The position numbers and the translations under genes are program-made. A DNA stretch of 64,000 bases from Verrucomicrobium sp. (GTDB lineage Bacteria > Verrucomicrobiota > Verrucomicrobiia > Methylacidiphilales > GAS474): contig JAPWJX010000009.1 in NCBI GenBank assembly GCA_028283855.1, positions 62,001 to 126,000 on the forward strand. Reading direction: 5' to 3'. The first letter of the stretch is position 1. The number at the start of each line of letters is the position of its first letter. Below are positions 11,249 through 19,459 of the stretch, in pieces. The notes under the pieces are model-generated. The model ran no database searches, was not told where the DNA came from, and worked only from the letters and a program-made list of their open reading frames with translations.

Positions 11249-13825
11249 GTGCAACGGCGCGCAGCGGGCTCGACCCTCCTCATCACCCTTTTCTTCATCA
11301 GCCTTATTTCGGTGCTGGTCGTCGGCTTCCTCTCCAACATGGAGATGGAATTGGGCGCTTCCCACTCCCATTTGGACGGCGTTCTGGCGGAGGTCTATGC
11401 CGAGGCGGGATTGGACACCGGCTTAAGCGGAATGGCCGCGGCGCTGGGGACGACGAACACGGCCTGGATTTCCGGCCCAGGACGCCTGGCGGCCTTTCCC
11501 ACCCGGACGGAAAACGGGCTGGGGACGATGACGGGGACGAACGCGGTGGCCCTTTCCTCCGGCGCCGCGCCGGGGAACGCCGGTCCGGACGAGGCGGCGG
11601 AACTCAACCCCTCCTTCCTCCTGCGGCCACGGGTTGGCCTCGTTTCTCCCTCCGGCGGCTCGATGCGGGCGGGATGGATCTACGTCCTCAAACTGGGCGG
11701 AACGGCTGCGAATTTGCCCCCCTACGACCCGCAAAACCCCGTGGTGGGCCGCTACGCCTACTGGGTGGACGATGAGGGGGCGAAGATCGACCTGAACACG
11801 GCGGCCCGGCGGGAGAACGGCCTTTCCGCTTATCCGGCGCAGCCGGGGAACGTGGCCCTGATGGTCCTGCCCGGCCTGGGGCTGGAGCAGGTGGAGGCGG
11901 TGACGAATGCGCGGGCGGTCCGGCCCTTTGAGTCGGTCGCGGAAACGGCCCGCCTGCCGGGCATGGAGCGGGTGGTTGCCACGAACCGGTTTTCCCTAAC
12001 CGCCTTCAACCACGCGCCGGAGCGGAACATGTTCGGCGAGGCGCGCATCGTCCTGACCACGCGGGCGGGGATGACCAACGGGCTTTCGCCGCTGTTCCTG
12101 GATATCCTGCGCTCTCCGGACGCCGATCCGGGTTCCCTGCAGAACCTCTCCCCGGACGGGGTGAACCGGACGCTCTCCCTGCTTACCAATGAATTGGCGC
12201 GTCCGCAATGGCCGTTCCTGCCGCCGGACCGGCAGGCCTTCGGCGTAAAGTATCAACTGAGCGCGGCGGGACGGAGCGGTTCCGACGTGTTGCAGATGGC
12301 CGTCGACATCATCGACTACGTGCGGAGCGCGGAATCGGCCCTTCCGTCCATCGAGCCGCTCCGTCTGGATGACGAGACGCGCGGCCTGCCCTGGAGCGGC
12401 ACGGGCGGCAACCGGCTGGGCGTGGGCCGCGCCCCGCGCGTGGCGGAAATCGGGGCGGCCCGGGACGGCGCATCGCTGGTTTTCAAAATTCGGCTCTATT
12501 TGCCGCCGATTCCGCCGAACGGGGCGGGATGGAGCGGCATCGATTTGACGGCCTATCGCCTGGAGGTCGTTTCTTCCTCTCTGGACGCGGCGGCGCTCGC
12601 ACCGATCGCGGCGGGCGAGGTGAACGACGGGGCCGGGCCGTCCGTTCTGGCGCCCGGCCATTATGCCACGATCACGCGCCGCCTGAGCCTTGCCACCGTG
12701 CCGGGCTCCCTTAAGCAGCTGCGGGTGGTGCTCCTGGACGGTGCCGGCGGCGTGGTGGAGAGCGCGCCGTCGGTCGATCCCATCGACGCGCTGCCGGTGG
12801 CGGATTCCGCCGCGGCGATCGTTTCCGTTTCCGTCGACGATCCGATGGCCAATCGCCAAGCCGGGGATTTTCAACCCGGAACGGGAAACAGCTTTGGCCG
12901 GGACGGCGGCTCCTCCCGCGCCACGTTGGGAAGCGCGCCCGATCCCGCCTGCCGCCCGGCGCAGGACACCGGGCCGGACGGGAAGCTGGCCCTGGGCTAC
13001 GCGCTGCCCGCGCCGAAGGGCTCGGCCGCCAACCCTCTGGGCGTGGTCCGCTCCGTGGGGGAGCTGGGATATCTGCATACGGGCGTCTGTTCCGCCCATG
13101 GAGTGCGCGGGGCCCTTATTGGCACGCCGTGGCGCACGCTGCGCCTGCAGCCCCAAACGACTGACGACGGAGCCCGCTTTATCCCGGATTGGGCGGTGCT
13201 CGATCTCTTCGTCGCGCCCATGGGGGGAGAGGCGCCCTCGCCGCTGGTGCTGGTGACGAACGAGGTTTTCCACGGCACCAACGCCGTCGTCGCCGGGCGG
13301 GTGAACGTGAACGCCGACCTGGGGCTGAACGGGGCCGACGGAGCGTCCCTGACGCGGCCTTTGCCGGTGGCCGCGCTGATCGCGGGGGCGGTGGCGACCG
13401 CGCAGATCGCCGGAGGCGGCGAGCTGGGCATGCCGCTTTCCTCCAACGCGGCGCTTTCCCTGGCCGGCAACGTAGCCGGGCGGGTCCTGGCCTCCACCAA
13501 CCTGGGCGGCGTGGCGGAAGCGGGCGTGGCCTACCGGGTGGGTAACCTTGACCTCTACTCCTCGCCGGGACAGCTGGCGGAGATCAAGGGTATCGCCGAC
13601 GGCGGGGAATCTTCCGAGGAGCTGCTGCGGGAAATCCTTCCGCTGGCGACGGCGCGCGGCGACGTTTTCACCCTCTATGCCGTGGGCCAATCTCTTTCCC
13701 AGGATCGCCAGGGCCGGGTCCATGTCCAGGGGGAGCGGCGTCTCCGGCAAACGGTGGAGCGTTATCAGGACGGGGAGGGGAACAACCGCTTCCGGACGGT
13801 CGATTCGCGCATTTTGACGCCCTAG
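11249..13825 (+). CDS. GspK/PilX-like pseudopilin
   Basis: 858 residues from a GTG start. The N-terminus RRAAGSTLLITLFFISL is a prepilin-like leader followed by one hydrophobic helix. The segment ending VLPGLGLEQVEAVTNARAV is a helix-hairpin-helix region of the kind found in GspK, the minor pseudopilin at the tip of type II secretion pseudopili. The protein is much longer than Proteobacterial GspK (about 330), with a large extra C-terminal part. No other type II secretion gene is adjacent. Confidence 0.7.
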   Translation: MQRRAAGSTLLITLFFISLISVLVVGFLSNMEMELGASHSHLDGVLAEVYAEAGLDTGLSGMAAALGTTNTAWISGPGRLAAFPTRTENGLGTMTGTNAVALSSGAAPGNAGPDEAAELNPSFLLRPRVGLVSPSGGSMRAGWIYVLKLGGTAANLPPYDPQNPVVGRYAYWVDDEGAKIDLNTAARRENGLSAYPAQPGNVALMVLPGLGLEQVEAVTNARAVRPFESVAETARLPGMERVVATNRFSLTAFNHAPERNMFGEARIVLTTRAGMTNGLSPLFLDILRSPDADPGSLQNLSPDGVNRTLSLLTNELARPQWPFLPPDRQAFGVKYQLSAAGRSGSDVLQMAVDIIDYVRSAESALPSIEPLRLDDETRGLPWSGTGGNRLGVGRAPRVAEIGAARDGASLVFKIRLYLPPIPPNGAGWSGIDLTAYRLEVVSSSLDAAALAPIAAGEVNDGAGPSVLAPGHYATITRRLSLATVPGSLKQLRVVLLDGAGGVVESAPSVDPIDALPVADSAAAIVSVSVDDPMANRQAGDFQPGTGNSFGRDGGSSRATLGSAPDPACRPAQDTGPDGKLALGYALPAPKGSAANPLGVVRSVGELGYLHTGVCSAHGVRGALIGTPWRTLRLQPQTTDDGARFIPDWAVLDLFVAPMGGEAPSPLVLVTNEVFHGTNAVVAGRVNVNADLGLNGADGASLTRPLPVAALIAGAVATAQIAGGGELGMPLSSNAALSLAGNVAGRVLASTNLGGVAEAGVAYRVGNLDLYSSPGQLAEIKGIADGGESSEELLREILPLATARGDVFTLYAVGQSLSQDRQGRVHVQGERRLRQTVERYQDGEGNNRFRTVDSRILTP

Positions 13826-13934
13826 CAAACGGCGTACAGAGAGGCTGGGCGAAGTCCTCAATGCCAGAGAAACTGTTTAGGCCAAGTCGGTTGCGGACGT
13901 TGTGGCGACGCGGTAAGGATGGATTCCATCTTTC

Positions 13935-15167
13935 ATGAATGACTCGCTTTCGGCCCGCACGATGAATCCCGTCAACCGGGCCCGCTGGGCCGCTTCGACG
14001 CTTTTCCTCGTCGACGGCATGACCTTCGGCACCTGGGCGGCGCTTATTCCCGCGCTCCAGCACAAGCTCGATCTTTCCGTTAAGGAATTGAGCGGCGTCC
14101 TGGCGGGACTGGTAGTCGGCGCGCTGATCTCCATGCCGCTTGCCGGGCGGCTCATCGCGCGGAAAGGCAGCCATGCCGTCGCCGCCTTCGGCAGCTTCGC
14201 CTTTCCGGCCGGGCTTGTCCTCTTGGCGCTGGCGCCGAATTTCTACTGCCTAGTGGCCGCGGCGATCGTCTTCGGCGCGTGCAAGGGGATGCTGGACGTT
14301 TCCATCAACGCGCAGGGGATCACGGTGGAAAGGGCGGCGGGCAAGCCGATCTTTTCCTCCTTTCAGGCGTTCTGGAGCTTCGGCGGCCTGACTTCCGCCT
14401 TTCTCCTGAGCGTGGCGCTGCACCATGGAGCTTCCGCCACGATGCTGCTTGGAACCATGCCCGCCCTGCTCATGCTCATGGCTTTTTCGACGCGCGGCAA
14501 GCTGTTGGCCGATCCGCCGGCGCCCGTTGCGGCCAAGGCCAAGGAGAGCCGGACGCTCTCCCTGCCCAACAAGACGCTGCTGGAACTGGGGGGCCTGGCT
14601 TTTCTCGCCCTTTTCAGCGAAGGCGTGCTCCTGGATTGGAGCGCGGTCTACGCGCACAGCGTCGTCGGCGTCTCTTTGGTCGGCGCGCCGGTCGCCTTCG
14701 CCGTTTTTTCCCTCTCCATGGCGAGCGGACGCGGAGCGGGGGACTGGCTGCTGCATCGCTTCGGCGCGGTGCGGACGATGCGGTGGAGCGGCTGTGTCAT
14801 CGCCCTGGGAATGCTGCTGGCGGTGAGCTGGCACGCCTGGGCGGCCACGCTGGTGGGCTTCGCCTTGGTCGGCTGCGGCGTGGCGAACCTGGTCCCCATC
14901 ATTTTTGGCGCCGCGGCGCGGGCCCATGAGGAGGGGCCGGGCCCCGGCGTGGCCACGGTGACCACCATCGGCTATACCGGCTTTCTTTCCGGCCCGCCGC
15001 TCATCGGCATGCTGGCGGCCTGGGCGGGATTGCCCGCGGCGTTTTGCGTGGTGATCCTCTTTGGCCTGACATTGGCCACGGCGGGCGTCGCCACGATCCG
15101 GCCTGCCCGCCGGAAGGTGGCCTGTGCGCCTTCCCGCGAGGGAGCGGAGCCGCCCTGTCCGGTTTAA
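13935..15167 (+). CDS. MFS transporter
   Basis: 410 residues with about twelve hydrophobic segments. The loop between helices 2 and 3 carries GRLIARKGSHAV, a version of the MFS motif A. The overall layout resembles the sugar/drug exporter-like group (compare YbjJ-type carriers). The substrate cannot be read. The C-terminal tail is soluble and basic. It is monocistronic or coupled loosely to the anchored propeller gene that starts 68 bases downstream. Confidence 0.85.
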   Translation: MNDSLSARTMNPVNRARWAASTLFLVDGMTFGTWAALIPALQHKLDLSVKELSGVLAGLVVGALISMPLAGRLIARKGSHAVAAFGSFAFPAGLVLLALAPNFYCLVAAAIVFGACKGMLDVSINAQGITVERAAGKPIFSSFQAFWSFGGLTSAFLLSVALHHGASATMLLGTMPALLMLMAFSTRGKLLADPPAPVAAKAKESRTLSLPNKTLLELGGLAFLALFSEGVLLDWSAVYAHSVVGVSLVGAPVAFAVFSLSMASGRGAGDWLLHRFGAVRTMRWSGCVIALGMLLAVSWHAWAATLVGFALVGCGVANLVPIIFGAAARAHEEGPGPGVATVTTIGYTGFLSGPPLIGMLAAWAGLPAAFCVVILFGLTLATAGVATIRPARRKVACAPSREGAEPPCPV

Positions 15168-15235
15168 CGGCCGTTCCCGCCGGATTCCCTTTTCGACCTT
15201 GGCATTCAAGGCGCGGCTGCCTTTGCTACTTTGCC

Positions 15236-16336
15236 ATGGCCGCGGGGGTTGAAAAAACTGACAGGAAAGCAGGATGGATCGCGCTTTCCGTGTTCCTCGC
15301 CCTGGTGGCGGTCTTGTCGCTTTGGGGGCTGAGGGGGGTTTCGTCATCCCTTCGGCGCCTGCATTTGGCTCCCTTTCATCGTGAGGGAGTTGTCATTCCG
15401 CTGGGCCCGGAGGGAAGCGGCTATTCCGGGCGCATTTTGGAGCCGACGGTGGTGCGGGAAGGGGCGGATTTTTACGCCTGGTATTCCGGGCTTCCCTATA
15501 ACGGCGGCGGCTTGGACGAACATTGGAATGTCTATTATTCCTGGAGCCGCGATGGGAAAGTGTTCACGCCGGGTTCCCTGGCGCTGGCGGGAGCGTGGGA
15601 ACAATCCGTCGTTAAATCCGGGGCGATTTACTACATGGCCTATGTGCGGGCCAATGGATTCAATGTGCGCCTGGCCACCTCCGAGGATCGTCTGCATTGG
15701 GTCGACCGTGGGGAAATCGTCAATGCGAACGCTGCATGGACGAAGACCGGGCCGGGATTTGGCCCGCGGGAGCCGGATCTATTCAAGGACCCCGTCAGCG
15801 GGGATTGGTTTGTCTATTTCGGCGCGGCGGCAGCTGACGGAAAATATAAAATAGGCATGGCCCGGTGCCCGGCGGGAAAAAATCCGGCGCTTCCGGGGGA
15901 CTGGATCGTTCAAGCAACGCCTTTCTTTTCCCCGGACACCTCCCATGGCCGGTGGAACGACGGGGGGGACACGGAAAGCCCCTGCGTGGAATATTATCCC
16001 CGCCTGAAAAGGGGAGGGGTGTATCTGCTCTCCTTCATCGGTTACCGCCCGCTTCCGGCGGTTAACAAGAGTTGGCGCATCGGCTTGGCCGCCGCCTCTT
16101 CCCCGGAAGGTCCCTTTACCGAGATATGCTTCAATCCTATTTGCGAAGGAGGCCGTCCGGGGGCGTTCGATGAGAACATTGTAGGGGAGGTTTCCCACTT
16201 GGAGTATAAGGGCGTCTTTTACCTATATTATTCGGGGGGCAAAAAAAACGGAGCCAACCAAATCGGCCTTTTGACCATTCCTTCCCTGGACATGGCCGAA
16301 TGGATCGAACAGCCCTACGCCCTCAGGTCGAAATAG
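15236..16336 (+). CDS. Membrane-anchored five-bladed beta-propeller (GH43/GH130-like)
   Basis: 366 residues from the ATG at MAAGVEK, which puts one hydrophobic segment (about residues 13-32) at the N-terminus. The rest has the repeating blade pattern of glycosidase-like propellers (VREGADFYAWYSG, SGAIYYMAYV, REPDLFKDPVSGDWFVYFG, EVSHLEYKGVFYLYYSGG). Acidic residues sit at blade ends, as in GH43/GH130 clans. It may act on a glycan outside the membrane. Catalytic residues cannot be assigned with certainty. Its 3' end overlaps the convergent hydratase gene by 22 bases. Confidence 0.6.
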   Translation: MAAGVEKTDRKAGWIALSVFLALVAVLSLWGLRGVSSSLRRLHLAPFHREGVVIPLGPEGSGYSGRILEPTVVREGADFYAWYSGLPYNGGGLDEHWNVYYSWSRDGKVFTPGSLALAGAWEQSVVKSGAIYYMAYVRANGFNVRLATSEDRLHWVDRGEIVNANAAWTKTGPGFGPREPDLFKDPVSGDWFVYFGAAAADGKYKIGMARCPAGKNPALPGDWIVQATPFFSPDTSHGRWNDGGDTESPCVEYYPRLKRGGVYLLSFIGYRPLPAVNKSWRIGLAAASSPEGPFTEICFNPICEGGRPGAFDENIVGEVSHLEYKGVFYLYYSGGKKNGANQIGLLTIPSLDMAEWIEQPYALRSK

Positions 16337-17961
16337 GGGATCTGCTTTTTTCGGATCTCGTCGCGGGACTCTTCGTAGCCCGCGTCGGCGTAGCGCATGA
16401 CGCCCAGGGAGGTGTCATTGGTCAAACTGCGGCGAAGGCGCTCGTCGGCCTCTTCCGTGCCGTCGGCGACGAGGGTGACTCCCGCGCTGGTCATGTAGCC
16501 GCTGTATCCGCCGCCGCCTGAGTGGATCGCCACCAGGTCGGCCATGGAGGAGCAATGGAGCATGGCGTTGAGCAGCGGCCAATCGGCCACGGCGTCGCTG
16601 CCGTCCCGCAGATTCTCCGTCATGATGTGGGGATGGGCCATGGCGCCGGCGTCGAGATGGTCCCGGCTGAAGGCGACGGGGGCGCTCACGCGCCCCTCCC
16701 GCACCATCCGGTTGACTTCCAGGGCCAGATCGGTCCGCTCGCCGTGGCCGAACCAGCCGATGCGCGCGGGAAGGCCTTGGAAGGGGATGTGCTTTTTCGC
16801 CAATCCGATCCAGCGCACCGCCCCTTGGTTTTCCGCGAAGCGCTCCAGGATCATCTCATCGATGGCCGCGATGTCGGCGGGATCGCCGGAAAGGGCGATC
16901 CAGCGGAAGGGGCCGATGCCCCGGCAAAAGAGCGGGCGCAGGAAGGCTTCCGTGAAGATGGGGATGTCGAACGCCCGATGGACGCCTGCCCGTTGGGCCT
17001 GGCTGCGGATGTTGTTGCCGTTATCGAAGACGACGGAGCCCGCTTTTTGGAAAGCGAGCATCGCCTCGACGTGCAGGCGGATGGAGGCCAGCGCCTCCGC
17101 TTCCAGCCGCCGGGGATCGCTGCCGCGCAGGGCGGCGATGCTGGAGGGCGTGTGTCCGATGGGGATGTAGCCGTGGAGGAGGTCGTGGGCGGCGGTTTGG
17201 TCGGTCACCACGTCGGGGACGATGCCGCGCCGCAGGATCTCCGGGTAGACTTCGGCCGCGTTTCCCTGGAGGCCCACGGAGACCGGCTTGCGGTCCCGCA
17301 CCGCCTCCGCGATGAGGGAGAGGGCTTCGTCGAGCGTGTCGGCGCGGCGCTGGAGGTAGCCGATCTTTAGCCGCCGCTCGATCTTTTCCGGGTCGGCCTC
17401 AACGGCCAGGATGGCCGTCTCCGCCATGACGCCGGCCAGCGGCTGCGCGCCGCCCATGCCGCCCAGGCCGGCGGTCAGGACGAAGCGCCCGCGGAGGCTG
17501 CCCTGGAAATGCCGTTCGGCGATCCGCTGCAGGATTTCGTAGGTGCCCTGGATGACGCCCTGCGTGCCGATGTACTGCCAGGCTCCCGCGGTCAGGCCGC
17601 CCCAGCAAATCAGCCCCTTTTCCTCAAGGCGGTAGAAATGCTCCGGCGTGGCCCAGCGGCCCACCAGGTTGCAGTTGGCCATGACGACCAGCGGCGCCCG
17701 CGTATGCGTCTTGAGGACGCCGATCGGCTTGCCTGATTGGATGACCAGGGTTTCGTCTTCTTCCAGCGCCTGAAGCGCGGAGACGATTTGGTCGTGGGAT
17801 TTCCAATCGCGCGCGGCTTTGCCCAGGGAAGCGTAAACGACCAGGTCGCCGGGGCGCTCCCCGACGGCCAGGACGTTCTCAAGCAGCCTGAGCAACGCTT
17901 CCTGCCGCCAGCCTTTGCAGCGCAATTGGTTTCCCGAAGTGATCTGGAAGGTTCGATTCAT
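16315..17961 (-). CDS. Urocanase-family hydratase, probable thiourocanate hydratase
   Basis: 548 residues and clearly a urocanase-fold protein: NCKGW-like start (LRCKGWRQEALLRLL), the NAD+ site TAGLGGMGGAQPLAG (about 163-177) and FDNGNNIRSQA. The urocanase signature FQGLPARICW instead reads FQGLPARIGW, so residue 402 is Gly where canonical HutU has its hallmark Cys. The region HSGGGGYSGYM also differs from the canonical HHGGG form. With a non-MIO lyase and a DUF917 protein upstream, I infer that it hydrates thiourocanate, the ergothioneine-derived analogue of urocanate, using NAD+. It starts 83 bases inside the lyase gene. A divergent hutU is the alternative. Confidence 0.75.
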   Translation of the reverse strand: MNRTFQITSGNQLRCKGWRQEALLRLLENVLAVGERPGDLVVYASLGKAARDWKSHDQIVSALQALEEDETLVIQSGKPIGVLKTHTRAPLVVMANCNLVGRWATPEHFYRLEEKGLICWGGLTAGAWQYIGTQGVIQGTYEILQRIAERHFQGSLRGRFVLTAGLGGMGGAQPLAGVMAETAILAVEADPEKIERRLKIGYLQRRADTLDEALSLIAEAVRDRKPVSVGLQGNAAEVYPEILRRGIVPDVVTDQTAAHDLLHGYIPIGHTPSSIAALRGSDPRRLEAEALASIRLHVEAMLAFQKAGSVVFDNGNNIRSQAQRAGVHRAFDIPIFTEAFLRPLFCRGIGPFRWIALSGDPADIAAIDEMILERFAENQGAVRWIGLAKKHIPFQGLPARIGWFGHGERTDLALEVNRMVREGRVSAPVAFSRDHLDAGAMAHPHIMTENLRDGSDAVADWPLLNAMLHCSSMADLVAIHSGGGGYSGYMTSAGVTLVADGTEEADERLRRSLTNDTSLGVMRYADAGYEESRDEIRKKQIPYFDLRA

Positions 17962-19459
17962 AGGGAAAGGATGGGGAAAGATCGGAGGAGAGCTGCCGCA
18001 GCACGGCTCGGGCTTCCAGGATGTCGGGGGTAAGGGGGCGGTCATGGGCCAGCATCGGCACGCGGGCGCGGAGTGCGGCGTGTAGGCGGGCCGTTCCGGT
18101 GCCCAGGGCGAAGGGAGGCAGCAGGTCGACGGCCTGGGCGGCGTGGAGCAGCTCGATGGCGGCCAGCGACCAGAAGGAGTCGAGGATCGCCTCCAGCCGT
18201 TCCAGGACTAGGACGGAATTTGTGCCGATGTCCTCCATGTTCCCTGCCAGCGGGCTGAAGTCGGCGGAGACGGGCGCGGCCTGGCTGCGGATGTGGGCGT
18301 CGAGCGCGGCGAAGGTCTTTTGGATGGTGGCGAAGGCGAGCGTCTCCGGATTCGGCGCCAAAAAGCGGGGCAGGCCGTGCGGCCGGTCTTCCTCAAAGTG
18401 GCGCAGGCGGGCGGTGACCGCCCGCGAGGCGTGGGAAAGGGCCAGGCCCAGGCTTTCGACGGCCAGCGTCCCCGAGAGGTCGATCGAGGCGGCCGAGGCC
18501 ACGATCTCGCCGGTTTCCCAAAAGACGGCGGGGTTGTCGTCAGCCGTGTTGAGCCGGGAGGTGAGGGAGGCCTGGGCCCATTCCAAGGCGTCCCGGGCCG
18601 CGCCGTGGATGTGGAAGGCGGAGCGGAAGCTGAGGGGCTCGTGGATCCGGTCGGAGGCGGGGCGCCGTTCCAGCGCGCCGCCGCGGAGGAAGCTCCGGAC
18701 TCGCACCGCGCTGGCCCGGCTGCCGGGGGAAGCGTGGGACGCGTCGAAGCGGGCGTCGAGCGGGGAAAGCTCCGCCTGCCACGCTTCCAGGGAGAGGGCG
18801 TAAATCGCGTCGAGCGCCTCCAAGAGGCGCCCCGCCTCTTCCAGCCGTAAGGCGGCCAGGCCGACGGAAAGGGAATTGGAGCTGACGATGGCCAGGCCTT
18901 CCTTCGCGCCGAGGCGCAGCGGGGAGAGGCCCTTTTCCGCCAGGGCCTGCAGCGCCGGTTTTTCGACGCCTTCGACCCGCACGGTTCCTTCCCCCATCAT
19001 CGCCAGCCCGATGGAGGCCAGGCACCCGATGTCGCAGACGCCGACCGAGCCGCGCTTCGGCACCAAGGGGTGGATGCCGTGGTTCAAGAAGTCGCGGTAA
19101 AGGCGGACCGCCTGCACGCTTAAGCCCGCGCGGCCTAGAAGCGCCGTGTTCAGCCGCACCAGGAGGGCGGCGCGTGTCTCCTCGTCGGTCGCCCAGGGAG
19201 GAAGGCCCACGGCGTGGCTGTGTAGCAGCTTGCGGTTGAAGCCTTCGATTTCCCCCACCGGGATGCGGCGGTCGAAGTTGCGTCCCACACCGGTGTTGAT
19301 GCCGTAGTGGGGCTGCTCTCCCTGCGCCGCCTGCAGGACGACTTGGCGGGCCTGCTCGACCCGCTTCTCCGCCAAGGGAACGAACGAGACGGGCCGACGG
19401 TCCCGGGCCACCGCCACCACCTCTTCGATCGTCAGCGAGGAGCCGTCCAGGACGATCAT
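17879..19459 (-). CDS. MIO-less aromatic amino acid lyase family, probable ergothionase
   Basis: 526 residues with the histidine ammonia-lyase fold: HYGINTGVGRNF with the family Tyr (residue 52), LLHSHAVG, DDNPAVF and GNMEDIGT. The MIO-forming triad is absent. Where canonical HAL reads GSVGASGDLAP, this reads GSVGVCDIGCLA (Val-Cys-Asp at 141-143, codons 19031-19039). The canonical Asn of GLALINGTQ is Ser here (GLAIVSSNS). The MIO cofactor is needed to expel ammonia, whereas ergothionase expels trimethylamine from ergothioneine without it. That role fits the flanking DUF917 and urocanase-like genes. The start overlaps the DUF917 stop by four bases. Confidence 0.78.
   Translation of the reverse strand: MIVLDGSSLTIEEVVAVARDRRPVSFVPLAEKRVEQARQVVLQAAQGEQPHYGINTGVGRNFDRRIPVGEIEGFNRKLLHSHAVGLPPWATDEETRAALLVRLNTALLGRAGLSVQAVRLYRDFLNHGIHPLVPKRGSVGVCDIGCLASIGLAMMGEGTVRVEGVEKPALQALAEKGLSPLRLGAKEGLAIVSSNSLSVGLAALRLEEAGRLLEALDAIYALSLEAWQAELSPLDARFDASHASPGSRASAVRVRSFLRGGALERRPASDRIHEPLSFRSAFHIHGAARDALEWAQASLTSRLNTADDNPAVFWETGEIVASAASIDLSGTLAVESLGLALSHASRAVTARLRHFEEDRPHGLPRFLAPNPETLAFATIQKTFAALDAHIRSQAAPVSADFSPLAGNMEDIGTNSVLVLERLEAILDSFWSLAAIELLHAAQAVDLLPPFALGTGTARLHAALRARVPMLAHDRPLTPDILEARAVLRQLSSDLSPSFPYESNLPDHFGKPIALQRLAAGSVAQAA

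Noticed and set aside
16315-19459. Calling the lyase and hydratase hutH and hutU for histidine utilisation
   Set aside because: Both lack the hallmark catalytic residues, no hutI, hutG or hutF is near, and a DUF917 gene leads the operon. Ergothioneine catabolism explains all of these together.
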